A model generated the notes under the pieces. The model saw only the letters and a list, made by a program, of their open reading frames with translations, did not search any database and was not told the origin of the DNA. The position numbers were made by a program, and so were the translations under genes. This document shows positions 23,907 to 32,321 of a DNA stretch of 64,000 nucleotides, one piece after another. Location: the NCBI RefSeq assembly GCF_018614135.1, contig NZ_JAGGOW010000006.1, positions 1 to 64,000 of the forward strand. Reading direction: 5' to 3'. Position 1 is the stretch's first letter, and every line of letters starts with the position of its first letter. The DNA is from Streptomyces sp. ISL-66 (GTDB lineage: Bacteria; Actinomycetota; Actinomycetes; Streptomycetales; Streptomycetaceae).

Positions 23907-24338
23907 CTATTCGAGGTGGGGGTGCGCCCGGTGGGCGCGAACGTGGAAGTTGGCGGAGCGCTCCCAGCGGCCCGAGGCGTCGGTGCCGATAGGGGCGGCC
24001 GAGACGCGAAAGACGAGCTGCACGGGGACGGCGCCGAAGCGGTGCGGTCCGCTGCCGTGCAGCACCTCGTGCACCTGGTCGTCGAGGGCGTCGACCTCGC
24101 GGGGGTCGGCCCCCGCGCGGGTGCGCGCCTGAATCCCGGTGGTGGTGTCGGTGAGCACGGGGGAGTCGGTGACCGGGTAGGCGGCGAGGCAGATCACGCG
24201 GTCGGGGACCGGGGGAAGAGCGGCGATGGTGATCGCGGTCTCGCCCGCGGCGTACACACCGTCGGGGCGATAGATGCCAACGCCGGCGGAGTGCAGCAGG
24301 CGGGCGAGACCGTCGAGCAGGTCGACGGTGAAGGTCAT
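23907..24338 (-). CDS. Tail terminator / minor capsid-type protein
   Basis: 143 residues (MTFTVDLLDGLARLLHSAGV, VCLAAYPVTDSPVLTDTTTG-like segments). The size, an alpha/beta pattern of the phage minor capsid/tail terminator type, and its place between the HK97 gp10-like gene and the tube gene all support a head-tail completion role. Its ATG overlaps the upstream stop by 4 nt. Confidence 0.75.
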   Translation of the reverse strand: MTFTVDLLDGLARLLHSAGVGIYRPDGVYAAGETAITIAALPPVPDRVICLAAYPVTDSPVLTDTTTGIQARTRAGADPREVDALDDQVHEVLHGSGPHRFGAVPVQLVFRVSAAPIGTDASGRWERSANFHVRAHRAHPHLE

Positions 24339-24682
24339 CGCAGCGCGCGCCGAACCTGCGCCGCGATCACGGCCTGCACGTCGACGGCGACCTCGGGCAG
24401 AACGGCCTCGACGTACTTCGCGGAGCGGCCGGGGGAATGCCGGGCGGTCATGTCCTCGTGCACGCGCACGGCGTACGGGACGTCGTAGGAGACAGCGGCG
24501 GTCAGTGTCTGCTCGTCGACGCTGACGGCGCCGGAACGTTCGAGGGTGCCCTCGGCGATCGGCACGCGTTGGCGGGTCGCTTGCAGGGTGAGTTCGCCGG
24601 CGAGGCTCAGCCCTCGCAGGAGACCCGAGCGGATCGCTGCGGTGGCGTCGTCGCCGTTCCAGCGCAGGCGGGCGCGGCTCAC
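24335..24682 (-). CDS. HK97 gp10-like head-tail completion protein
   Basis: 115 residues. The N-terminal helical part (LLRGLSLAGELTLQATRQRV) is followed by PIAEGTLERSGAVSVDE and YAVRVHEDMTARH, the pattern of gp10-like/minor capsid proteins. It is ATGA-coupled on both sides within the head-completion operon. Confidence 0.75.
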   Translation of the reverse strand: MSRARLRWNGDDATAAIRSGLLRGLSLAGELTLQATRQRVPIAEGTLERSGAVSVDEQTLTAAVSYDVPYAVRVHEDMTARHSPGRSAKYVEAVLPEVAVDVQAVIAAQVRRALR

Positions 24683-24999
24683 TCGGTCACCACCTCCGTG
24701 GATGTGGGGACCGGTAGGCCGGGCGCGGTGTGGCCGGTGGAGACGAGCGCGGTCGTGATCCGTCCGTCGGGCAGGGTGATCCGCGATCCGGGCGGGCAGT
24801 CCAGACCGGGCGCGGCGATGATCTGCGCGGTGCTCGTGACGGCGCGGCCGTCAGCCGCGCGGACCATGCGAACCGTGCTGCTGACGAGTGCGGCGTGCAC
24901 GACGAGCGGCCCGTATGCCGGGCCGTACGCGCCGTCGCCGAGGTAGGGCTCGACGCTGATCCGGTGGCGGAGCAGGGAGGGAGGGACGCGGGTCACCAT
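24679..24999 (-). CDS. Head closure / head-tail joining protein
   Basis: 106 residues from ATG 24999 (MVTRVPPSLLRHRISVEPYL). The small beta-barrel-type sequence (SSTVRMVRAADGRAVTSTAQ, GSRITLPDGRITTALV) is typical of head-closure proteins (SPP1 gp16 type). It overlaps the connector gene upstream by 7 nt. A longer upstream extension of the frame is Arg-rich and rejected. Confidence 0.75.
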   Translation of the reverse strand: MVTRVPPSLLRHRISVEPYLGDGAYGPAYGPLVVHAALVSSTVRMVRAADGRAVTSTAQIIAAPGLDCPPGSRITLPDGRITTALVSTGHTAPGLPVPTSTEVVTE

Positions 25000-25391
25000 G
25001 CGGCCACCCGCCCCGGGGTGAGCCCTGCGCGGCGTAGCTCTCGGGCTGCGCGCGGCGCGAGCTCGACGCCACTCGCGCCCGCGGTCGAGGCAGCGCGCCC
25101 CGACAGGGACACGGGGCCGATCGAAACCGAGTCCCATCTGCCCTGCGCCCCGGTGCCGTCGTCGCCGGCGGCGACCCAATACTCGACCTGCGCGCAGCTC
25201 GCCGCGGCCAGAGCGGCGGCGGTCTTCGCGTCGAGCGGGTCGCCGTCCTCGTCTACGGGGTAGATCGCGGTGAGCAGGGCCGAGTCGATGTCCTCGCCGG
25301 CCCGAGCGAGGAGTCGCTCGGCGTCCGCGGGGGCGGCCTGCCCGGTGTAGGTGGCGAGCTGTTCGGGGGTTGCGTAGGGCTGTCGGGCCAC
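24993..25391 (-). CDS. Head-tail connector (gp6-like)
   Basis: 132 residues starting MARQPYATPEQLATYTGQAA, a pattern common to gp6/gp15-like adaptor proteins in actinophages, then helical segments (DIDSALLTAIYPVDEDGDPL, AAALAAASCAQVEYWVAAGD). The position after the capsid gene supports its role as the adaptor ring below the portal. Confidence 0.8.
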   Translation of the reverse strand: MARQPYATPEQLATYTGQAAPADAERLLARAGEDIDSALLTAIYPVDEDGDPLDAKTAAALAAASCAQVEYWVAAGDDGTGAQGRWDSVSIGPVSLSGRAASTAGASGVELAPRAARELRRAGLTPGRVAAW

Positions 25392-25392
25392 G

Positions 25393-25641
25393 TCACCCCC
25401 TCTTGCTGCGGGCAGCAGAACGGCCCGTCGACGTGGTGTCGGCCGGGCCGTCCTGCTCGCTGCTCTGCTCGATGTCCGGCGGATCGTCGCCGAGGGGCTC
25501 GACCCTGTAGCCGGCCCCCTGGCAGTAGCCGATCACTGCCGGATCGCTCGTGGTCGCGGTGCCCTCGGTGAAGGTGACGCCGCCGGGTCCTTCCCCGGTG
25601 AAGTCGGCGACCGGGGCCGTGATGCGCACGGTCACGGGCAT
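25393..25641 (-). CDS. Small structural-module protein
   Basis: 82 residues from ATG 25641, overlapping the capsid stop by one base. It starts MPVTVRITAPVADFTGEGPG and ends in an acidic then basic tail. Small proteins of this kind between capsid and connector are common in actinophages; function is unknown, perhaps capsid decoration. Confidence 0.65.
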   Translation of the reverse strand: MPVTVRITAPVADFTGEGPGGVTFTEGTATTSDPAVIGYCQGAGYRVEPLGDDPPDIEQSSEQDGPADTTSTGRSAARSKRG

Positions 25642-26645
25642 CACGCGCTCTTGATGTTGCGGAATACGGCGGCGGCCTTGGTGGCCTTGAGCACGGGAGC
25701 CACGGGCCCCATTTCGACTTCACCGGTCTTGACGGCGCCGGAGCGGTCGAACTCGGGGAGCCACGTCGACACCAGCGGGGCGCCGCCCCCGACCGATGCG
25801 CCGTGGAATCCGTCGAGGCCATACCGGACGGCGAAGAGATCGCCGAGGCCGGTCACGTTCCCGCCCCCGCCGTCCGGGTCGCGGGTCACCAGGCCGATCA
25901 CGTCCACGTTCGCGCCGGCCTTGCTCTTGAGGTCGACGAGCGGGATTCCGTTGTACGCGGTGACCGGGCGGCCGAACGCGTCCGTGCTCTTGTCGAGCTG
26001 GTCGGTCCACGCGGCGATGGTCTTGAACAGAGACAGGGTCTTGCGGTTGCCGTAGATGACATCGGGCGCGTCATCCATCGTGGCGAGCCAGTCGTCGACG
26101 TGGCGCTGCGCCGCGAGCGCCGAGCCCTTGTCGGTGATCGTGGTCCAGTCGACGAATCCGGCCGTGACGCCGTTGTTCAGCGGCAGGTACTCGGTCGAGC
26201 TGCCGGTGAGGATCTTCGACAAGCCATCGAAACCCTTCGCGTCGGTGGCCTTGTCGCCGTTGATCACGGCGTCGGCGAACCGTGCGCGGCTCGCCTTGAT
26301 GAGCTGCTGCATGTTCAGGGTGACGGCGCCCGAGGCAGCCGGCCCGATACGGGCGATCACCCGGTCGATCTGGAAGCTACCGCCGAGCGGTACGAGATCG
26401 ACGGTGTAGCGCTGCGTCGCGACCTCGGCAGGCACGTACTCGCTGTTGATCGCGCGGAAGTCGGCCGACCGCTGAGTGATCAGGCGCCGGTATCCGTAGG
26501 TGAGGGTGTCGCCGCCGGTCGGCGACACCACGTTGTCGAAGGTGAGGCGGTCGAGGATGTCGGACGACTTGCGGAACTCGTCGATCACCTGCACGTCGAT
26601 GTCGTCCTGCGCGTTGTTCCGCGCCTCGCTGAGGGAGGTGGGCAA
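25641..26645 (-). CDS. Major capsid protein (HK97 fold)
   Basis: 334 residues. It starts MPTSLSEARNNAQDDIDVQV, then VIDEFRKSSDILDRLTFDNV, an E-loop-like stretch (YGYRRLITQRSADFRAINSE), INGDKATDAKGFDGLSKIL, DVIYGNRKTLSLFKTI and IGLVTRDPDGGGGNVTGLGD. Length and pattern match actinophage HK97-type capsids. It is preceded by a scaffold-like gene and followed by connector genes. Confidence 0.9.
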   Translation of the reverse strand: MPTSLSEARNNAQDDIDVQVIDEFRKSSDILDRLTFDNVVSPTGGDTLTYGYRRLITQRSADFRAINSEYVPAEVATQRYTVDLVPLGGSFQIDRVIARIGPAASGAVTLNMQQLIKASRARFADAVINGDKATDAKGFDGLSKILTGSSTEYLPLNNGVTAGFVDWTTITDKGSALAAQRHVDDWLATMDDAPDVIYGNRKTLSLFKTIAAWTDQLDKSTDAFGRPVTAYNGIPLVDLKSKAGANVDVIGLVTRDPDGGGGNVTGLGDLFAVRYGLDGFHGASVGGGAPLVSTWLPEFDRSGAVKTGEVEMGPVAPVLKATKAAAVFRNIKSA

Positions 26646-26663
26646 AGGATTCTCCTAGATCGT

Positions 26664-27257
26664 TCAGCCGCCGAGGCGGGCGGCGACGGCGTCGTGCAGG
26701 GATGTGGCGCGGCGCTCGCCGGTCGGGGCGCCGTGGAACTCGGCGCCGCCGCGGGGCGGGCCGGCCGGTGTGGCGCGGTAGACGTCGGGCTCGGCCGTGA
26801 GAGCCGCGGTGATCGCGGCGCCGAGCTTGGTTTCGAACGTGACGTCGGCCGGGTCGAGGTTGGCGACCGAGGCAAGGAAGCTGCGGGAGTTGAGCAGGCG
26901 GTCGCCGCGGGCCCCCGCATCGGCGGCGGCGCGCGCGACGGCAAGTTCGACGCGGGCGGAACGCAGTTCGGCAGCGTGGTCGGCGAGCAGCCGGTCGCGC
27001 TCGGCGACGGCGGCAGCGAGCTTGGTCGGGTCCTGCTCGGCCTCGCCGCCGTTGGGGTTAAGGGCCTTGGTCACGGCATCGAGGGCGGCGCGCAGTTCGT
27101 CGCGCTCGGCCGCGGCCTGCTCGGCGCGGGTCGTCGCGTCGGCGAGCTGCTGCTCGGCGGCCGGCGGTGCCGCGGGCGGGCCGTTCGGGGCAGGGTTCGG
27201 GTCGCCGGCCGGCGCGGGCGGGGTGACGGCGCCGGTGTCGGGCGTGATCTCGGGCAT
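26664..27257 (-). CDS. Capsid scaffolding protein
   Basis: 197 residues from ATG 27257 (GGAGGG 10 nt upstream). An acidic, Pro/Ala-rich N-terminus precedes a long coiled-coil centre (LADATTRAEQAAAERDELRA, KLAAAVAERDRLLADHAAEL) and a C-terminal region that probably binds the capsid (ERRATSLHDAVAARLGG). The composition and place before the capsid gene are typical of scaffolds, which are lost from mature heads. Confidence 0.82.
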   Translation of the reverse strand: MPEITPDTGAVTPPAPAGDPNPAPNGPPAAPPAAEQQLADATTRAEQAAAERDELRAALDAVTKALNPNGGEAEQDPTKLAAAVAERDRLLADHAAELRSARVELAVARAAADAGARGDRLLNSRSFLASVANLDPADVTFETKLGAAITAALTAEPDVYRATPAGPPRGGAEFHGAPTGERRATSLHDAVAARLGG

Positions 27258-27291
27258 GGCGGGGTGACCCTCCGGGGCTCGTGCGGGCATG

Positions 27292-27318
27292 AAAAAGGGC
27301 CACCGGATCGGCGGCCCT
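27292..27318 (-). terminator. Terminator upstream of the scaffold gene
   Basis: On the minus strand, AGGGCC-(11 nt)-GGCCCT is followed by TTTT. It ends the minor-capsid/Rmf-like transcript or attenuates it before scaffold and capsid, which may therefore have a separate promoter. Confidence 0.7.
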
Positions 27319-27336
27319 GAGAGAAGGAGAGAGGGG

Positions 27337-27507
27337 CTACGGCTCGGGTGGTGCGAGCTGCTGCTCGGCGGCGACGTACCCGCGCACCCATGCGGCGCGC
27401 AGCAGCGGCTCGTCGCCGCGGTGCGGGCAGTCCGTTGCCGGCCGTCCGGTCAGAGCGGCGCCCGCGCCTGCCTGCCGGGCGCGCACCGCGGCCTCGCGGA
27501 ATCCCAT
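27337..27507 (-). CDS. Rmf/CrpP-fold small protein
   Basis: 56 residues (MGFREAAVRARQAGAGAALT ... CPHRGDEPLLRAAWVRGY). The spacing of A..A..GA..A, then C-P-x-R/Y-G...W..G, is the pattern of the Rmf/CrpP family, which includes ribosome modulation factor and phage-borne relatives. The start ATG is 9 nt after the minor capsid stop. Its role in the phage is unknown; ribosome binding would be a guess from the fold. Confidence 0.7.
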   Translation of the reverse strand: MGFREAAVRARQAGAGAALTGRPATDCPHRGDEPLLRAAWVRGYVAAEQQLAPPEP

Positions 27508-27516
27508 CGGCACCCC

Positions 27517-29778
27517 CTACTGCTTGAGCTGCTGGCCGTGCGCGGACTGCCGGGCAGTCTCGGCGGCGGCGTTCTTGACGCCGGTCACCTGCTCGGTGAA
27601 CTCGGCGAGAGTGACGCGCGGCGAGGTGTCGGCCCACCACCTGATCAGGTCCTCGCTTGCTCGGGCGTAGGCGACGTGCGCCGGACCGGTGAAGAGCGAG
27701 CGCGGGTCGACGTCGGCGGCCTCGGCCGCGCGGCTGAGCATGTGGCCTCGGGTCGCGTCCTCGGCGGCGAGCCATTGCAGGTAAATGTGTTCCTGGTACA
27801 TCGTGCGTATCTCTTCGCGGCTGTACGCCGAGCGAGCCGCCCGCGCTTCGATCTCCCGCTCGTACGCCCACCGTTCGGCGGCGGACATGTGCTCGGTCCC
27901 GTCCGGACCCCTTTCGAGGTCGCGTCCGTAGGCGCCCCACTCGTCGGGGTCCGCCGGCGGCGGGTCGTCGAGGCGTACGGGCTGCATGGCCTCGTCGAGC
28001 GCGTTCCGCGCGGCGAGGGTGTCGGCGACCCGTGCGCCCGCGGGGGCGGGCGTCGGCGGGGAGGGGTATCGGCGGTCGATCTCTGCGGCGATCCGGGCGG
28101 CGTCCTCGGGTGAGGCGTAGCGCACCCCCCAGACGAGCAGGTCGTCGCCGAGGGCGGAGAGGTCGCCGGCGAGGCGACCGCCGGGGAACAGCTCGGCGAC
28201 CGCGCGGCGGCGGTGGATCTCGGCGCCGATCGCCGGCCGGTCGTCCTCGACGTTGCGGGCGCGGGCGGCGAGGTCGCGTTCGGACATGCCGACGAGGTCG
28301 CGGCGGATGCCGGGCATGGCGGCGTCGATGTCGCGCCGGTCCATCTCGCCCATGATCCGCAGCATGTCGTCGTCGCCGAGGTGGCCGGCGACGGCGGCGA
28401 GCTCGTCGTCGCTGAACTCGGCGAGGTTGTCGCCGAGCTTGCCGTTCGGCCGGATGCGGTCGAGCAGCACCTGCTCGTCGCGCCGCTCGGCCTCGCCGCG
28501 GATGCGGTCGAGGTCGCGCTGATCGAGTACCCCGGGCCGGATCGCGGCGCCGAGCTGCTCGTCGGTCATCTCCGGCAGGGTGCGCTCGTCGCCGGAGCGG
28601 ACGCGCGCAGCCTCGAACGCGTCCTGCGGCGGACGCGGCGCAGTGCTCGGCAGGTTGCCGGCCCCGGGCTGCTCGCGCTCGCGGCGGCGGATCAACTCGG
28701 GGTGTTCGGCGAGGTGGGCGCGCTGCTTGGCCTGCCACTGCCGCACCTTCGCCTCGGCCGCCCGACGGGCCTCGGGGCTCGTCGCCGCGGCCGAACGGTT
28801 CTTGTACTTCCTGATCCCGCGCTCGATCGCGCGCTGCTTCTGTGTGGCCTCGTACCCGTCGGGGTCCTCGGACGCCTCGACCGGCGCCCGGGTCACCCCG
28901 GGCAGGTAAGCGGCGACGCTGTGACGACAGTTCGGGTGCTGGAATCCGTGCTGCCGGGCCTCGTCGAGACTGCCGGCGATGTCCACGCGCACGGTGCGCC
29001 CGTCCTCGACGGCGTGCTCGACCTCGATCGAGCGGGCGCCGCCCGGTCCGTCGAGCGACAGCACCTTGCCCTCGAACGGGGCGCATAGCGGGCACTCGTG
29101 CGGCGCATTGCTGACGATCACAAGATCGAGGCCAGCAGCGCGCAGCTTGTCGCCGTGCGCCTCGACCGCGGCCCTACCGGTCGCCGTCCGTACGGCCATC
29201 TCGGCATAGCTCGTCATCTGCCATGCGCGCCCGCCGCGGTCGACGAACGTCCGCAGCCCCCGATCGGCAAAACGGTCCATGGCGGATTGGGTGGCCTGCC
29301 TGCGGGTGTCGATGCCGAGCAGGGGAGTTGCCGACACCTCGGCGATCACCTGCCGGTACCCGTCCTCGACGCCGCGGAGAATCCCGCGGTGCGTGGCGGT
29401 GACGAGATCGAGCGTCTCGGCGGCGAGGCGGTCGACGGCGCGCGTGTTCGGCGTGGTGTCGGCGATCCGGCGCAGATCGTTGTCGTGCAGAGCGCCGAGT
29501 TCGGCGAGGCCGGAGCGGGAGCCGACGTTGTACGCCTCGGCGACGGCGTCGAACACCTCCAACCGTGTGGCCTCGGCGAGAGCGTCGACGACACCCTGCG
29601 CACCGCGGCGCAGCGCCTGCACGTCCCGCAGTTTGTTCGTTGCCCACCCCGGGGCCTCGAACCCGTCGGCGAGTTGCCGGGCGACGATGCCGAGCAGCCG
29701 CTGCTCGGCGTCCGAGTAGAGGTCTCGGACGCCGGCCGAGAGGTCCTCGACCATTCCGGGGTGGATGGGCATCGGCAC
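27517..29778 (-). CDS. Phage minor capsid protein 2 (MuF-like) with long C-terminal repeats
   Basis: 753 residues. The N-terminal 300 residues are the Phage_min_cap2/MuF region (GIDTRRQATQSAMDRFADRG, AWQMTSYAEMAVRTATGRAA, SNAPHECPLCAPFEGKVLSL, GFQHPNCRHSVAAYLPG); the Cys/His pattern is typical. From about residue 400 to 590 there are at least four helical repeats of 30-45 residues ending in motifs like GEAERRDE, GEMDRRD, AEIHRRR and AEIDRRY. The C-terminal 150 residues are unassigned. It probably sits at the portal vertex inside the capsid. Confidence 0.85.
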   Translation of the reverse strand: MPMPIHPGMVEDLSAGVRDLYSDAEQRLLGIVARQLADGFEAPGWATNKLRDVQALRRGAQGVVDALAEATRLEVFDAVAEAYNVGSRSGLAELGALHDNDLRRIADTTPNTRAVDRLAAETLDLVTATHRGILRGVEDGYRQVIAEVSATPLLGIDTRRQATQSAMDRFADRGLRTFVDRGGRAWQMTSYAEMAVRTATGRAAVEAHGDKLRAAGLDLVIVSNAPHECPLCAPFEGKVLSLDGPGGARSIEVEHAVEDGRTVRVDIAGSLDEARQHGFQHPNCRHSVAAYLPGVTRAPVEASEDPDGYEATQKQRAIERGIRKYKNRSAAATSPEARRAAEAKVRQWQAKQRAHLAEHPELIRRREREQPGAGNLPSTAPRPPQDAFEAARVRSGDERTLPEMTDEQLGAAIRPGVLDQRDLDRIRGEAERRDEQVLLDRIRPNGKLGDNLAEFSDDELAAVAGHLGDDDMLRIMGEMDRRDIDAAMPGIRRDLVGMSERDLAARARNVEDDRPAIGAEIHRRRAVAELFPGGRLAGDLSALGDDLLVWGVRYASPEDAARIAAEIDRRYPSPPTPAPAGARVADTLAARNALDEAMQPVRLDDPPPADPDEWGAYGRDLERGPDGTEHMSAAERWAYEREIEARAARSAYSREEIRTMYQEHIYLQWLAAEDATRGHMLSRAAEAADVDPRSLFTGPAHVAYARASEDLIRWWADTSPRVTLAEFTEQVTGVKNAAAETARQSAHGQQLKQ

Positions 29779-29829
29779 CCCCGACCTTCGGCGACATGAA
29801 TTGTCAGTGGTGGTCGGTACGGTCGACTA

Positions 29830-30846
29830 ATGGACTCTGTGCAGATCACCCCGGGCGCCGTCCGTACGCGCGCGCAGTTGAAGGCCCTCTACGGCGGAGG
29901 ACCGCAGGGCGGAATCATCCCGTCCACTACGACGCCGAACATCCTCTTGTTCACCGACCACAAGAGCGCCGCGGACTTCGGGTACCAGGACGGTTGGCTT
30001 GCCGAAGAAGACGAGTCGGGCCCGATCTTCGAGTACACCGGGCAGGGGACCAAGGGCGACCAGAGCCTGAGCGGAAACAACGGCTCCGTACTGCGCCACG
30101 TGGAAGACGGGCGTGTGCTGCGTCTGTTCATCGCAGTCGGGTACGTGGGGGGCGGCACCACGGGGGCGCGGACGCACCGGTACGTCGGCGAGTTCACCCT
30201 CGACGAGCACGAGCCCTTCGTGATGCGGCAGGTCCTCGACGAAGAGAAGACGATGCGGTGGGTCTACGTTTTCCGCCTGCGGCCGGCCCCCGGGGTTGAG
30301 CAGACCGCCGAGGACTTCGTCCCGACCGCCGACACGACGTTCATTACCAAGGTGCCGGCGACGCCGATCACTGACCCCGCTCTCTTCGCCTACGAGGCCA
30401 AGCCGGCTAAGGCCACGTCGAGCCAGAAGACGAAGCCCGAGGCCAACAGCGGGAAGAAGATCACTCGCAAGCCGACCGAAGCGGTCGAGGTCACGCGGCG
30501 TGAGGCAGAGCTGAGCGACCGGTTCCTCGCCTTCCTCACCGGGCAGGGCCGCACCGTCGAGCGTCTCAAGATCCGAGTAGAGGGCCTGAACTCCACTTTC
30601 TTCACGGACCTGTTCGACGCGACGACGAACGACCTGTACGAGATCAAGAGCAACAACAGCCGCAACTCAATCCGCATGGCCATAGGACAGCTCATCGACT
30701 ACCGGCGCCACATCACCCCCAAGCCGGCCAACCTGGTTGTGCTGCTGCCCGAAGAACCCGACCACGACCTGTGCGACCTGATCGCGTCGGCCGGCATGAC
30801 CCTCGTCTACGAGGACGGCGACAAGTTCGTCGGGTGGCCGCTCTAG
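29830..30846 (+). CDS. SRA-like/PD-(D/E)XK modification-dependent nuclease (moron)
   Basis: 338 residues, the only plus-strand gene within the head and packaging block. The N-terminal half resembles the ScoMcrA-type SRA domain that reads modified DNA bases (GIIPSTTTPNILLFTDHKSA, EYTGQGTKGDQSLSGNNGSV, THRYVGEFTLDEHEPFV). A Lys/Thr-rich linker leads to a nuclease-like C-terminus (RREAELSDRFLAFL, TDLFDATTNDLYEIKSNNSR) with the D...E-x-K of PD-(D/E)XK enzymes. It probably cleaves modified incoming DNA and protects the lysogen. Its stop overlaps the convergent portal stop. No HNH domain is present, unlike ScoMcrA itself. Confidence 0.8.
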   Translation: MDSVQITPGAVRTRAQLKALYGGGPQGGIIPSTTTPNILLFTDHKSAADFGYQDGWLAEEDESGPIFEYTGQGTKGDQSLSGNNGSVLRHVEDGRVLRLFIAVGYVGGGTTGARTHRYVGEFTLDEHEPFVMRQVLDEEKTMRWVYVFRLRPAPGVEQTAEDFVPTADTTFITKVPATPITDPALFAYEAKPAKATSSQKTKPEANSGKKITRKPTEAVEVTRREAELSDRFLAFLTGQGRTVERLKIRVEGLNSTFFTDLFDATTNDLYEIKSNNSRNSIRMAIGQLIDYRRHITPKPANLVVLLPEEPDHDLCDLIASAGMTLVYEDGDKFVGWPL

Positions 30847-32321
30847 ACGAGCTGTCCGCTCTGCATCGGGTCGGGCACGCTGATGCCCGCCTCGATGCTG
30901 ATGCGTTCGACCTCGCTGCGCACCGCGTCCTCGTCCCACTCGGGGTGGATCATTCGCACCTTTGTGTCGACGCTGACGGCCTGCGCCTGCTGGTACAGAG
31001 ACAAGGTTTGCGCGAGGGTGGTCGGGTCCTCGCTTACGGTGCCTCCGAACGCGATCCGGGGACGCTCGGGCACGATGCTGCGGCCGAAGATGATCCGGTC
31101 GAGCAGCAGCATGACGTGCAGCATCTCGCCGAGGGGCGGCGACCAGTACCTGATTTTCTTGCCTCTCGTGGTCATGCTCCGTCGCTCTTTGGCCTTGACC
31201 TCGGTCGCCGTGATCGCGGCGCCCTGGTCGTCGATGCCGAACGTGCCCGCGGCGTAGCCGGCCGACCGGACGGCTTGCCGGGTTGTGGCCTCGCTCGTCC
31301 GCTCGTGCTCCTCGACCCGGATCGAAAACTGCGACAGGGTGATGCCGGCGCCCTGCTCGGTGGGCGGGATATTCAGGAGTTGCCAAATCTCCCTGTCGTC
31401 GTCGAACGATGCGCCTTGGCCGGGGCCGTGGTCGCGCAGGTAGGCATCGGGGATGATCAGGCGGGCGCGCGCGAGGCGGATGTCGCGAATCCACGATGTC
31501 CATGTCGTATCGAGCGCGTCGAGCAGGTCGTACAGCGGGGCGGCGTAGTCGGACCGGCCGAGGTCTGACCCGCGGTGGCGGCGGTTGGGTCCGATGTTGC
31601 GGACGTAGGCGGCGGTCAGACGGTCGATTCCGGTCTCGATCGACTCGCCGTCGGGGCCGAGGGCCTCGGCAAGCGGTGCGACGGCGGGGTGCTCGGTCAG
31701 TGGGATACGGCGGCCGAGGTTGTCGGCGGTGCCTTGATAGAGGGCGTGCAGGATGCGACCGCGCTCGTGTCGCTCAAGGTGTCGGAGCACGCTCACGCCG
31801 TCCGAGGCGAGCTCGTGCCAGAAGGTCACGGCGCGCAGCAGGCCGAACGAGAACTCGGGCACCGCGCAATCGGCGTGCACGGTGGTGAGCAGCGGCCGGT
31901 CGACGAGCGAGCGATCCCACGTGATCCGCAGGTACACGCCCCCAAGGGCGGCGGCGACCTCGGCACCTTCGAGCAGGGTGTTCGCGATGCCGTCGGCGTC
32001 GGTCAGCTCGTCGAGTCGATCCTGCGTCGCTCGGTCCGTCACGGTGAAGACAGGCGGCTCGGAGAAAAGAAGATCCGCGCTCGCGGTGGCGATGTCGCCC
32101 GCGAGGGGGATGTGCAGACGGGCGTCGCGCTTGCCGGGCTGCGGCGTGCGACGGCGCCCCCACAGGCGCGATGTGCCGTTCTTGCGGGTGGGGTTGCTTG
32201 CGTAGACGGCGGTCAGCTTTGCGGCGTCGCCGGAGTACCAAGCGTCGTCGATGCGCATCTCGCCGAGGGTCCGGGCGAGGTGCGGCGGGGGCCACGGAGC
32301 GTGGTTGTCAGGCAGGGGCAC
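30843..32321 (-). CDS. Portal protein
   Basis: 492 residues. Portal-type features include an N-terminal LHIPLAGDIATASADLLFSE, the central TAAYVRNIGPNRRHRGSDLG and DALDTTWTSWIRDIRLARAR, and a C-terminal KERRSMTTRGKKIRYWSPPL. The dodecameric portal is the channel for DNA entry and exit. It lies between an HNH gene and the convergent nuclease moron. Confidence 0.9.
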   Translation of the reverse strand: MPLPDNHAPWPPPHLARTLGEMRIDDAWYSGDAAKLTAVYASNPTRKNGTSRLWGRRRTPQPGKRDARLHIPLAGDIATASADLLFSEPPVFTVTDRATQDRLDELTDADGIANTLLEGAEVAAALGGVYLRITWDRSLVDRPLLTTVHADCAVPEFSFGLLRAVTFWHELASDGVSVLRHLERHERGRILHALYQGTADNLGRRIPLTEHPAVAPLAEALGPDGESIETGIDRLTAAYVRNIGPNRRHRGSDLGRSDYAAPLYDLLDALDTTWTSWIRDIRLARARLIIPDAYLRDHGPGQGASFDDDREIWQLLNIPPTEQGAGITLSQFSIRVEEHERTSEATTRQAVRSAGYAAGTFGIDDQGAAITATEVKAKERRSMTTRGKKIRYWSPPLGEMLHVMLLLDRIIFGRSIVPERPRIAFGGTVSEDPTTLAQTLSLYQQAQAVSVDTKVRMIHPEWDEDAVRSEVERISIEAGISVPDPMQSGQLV

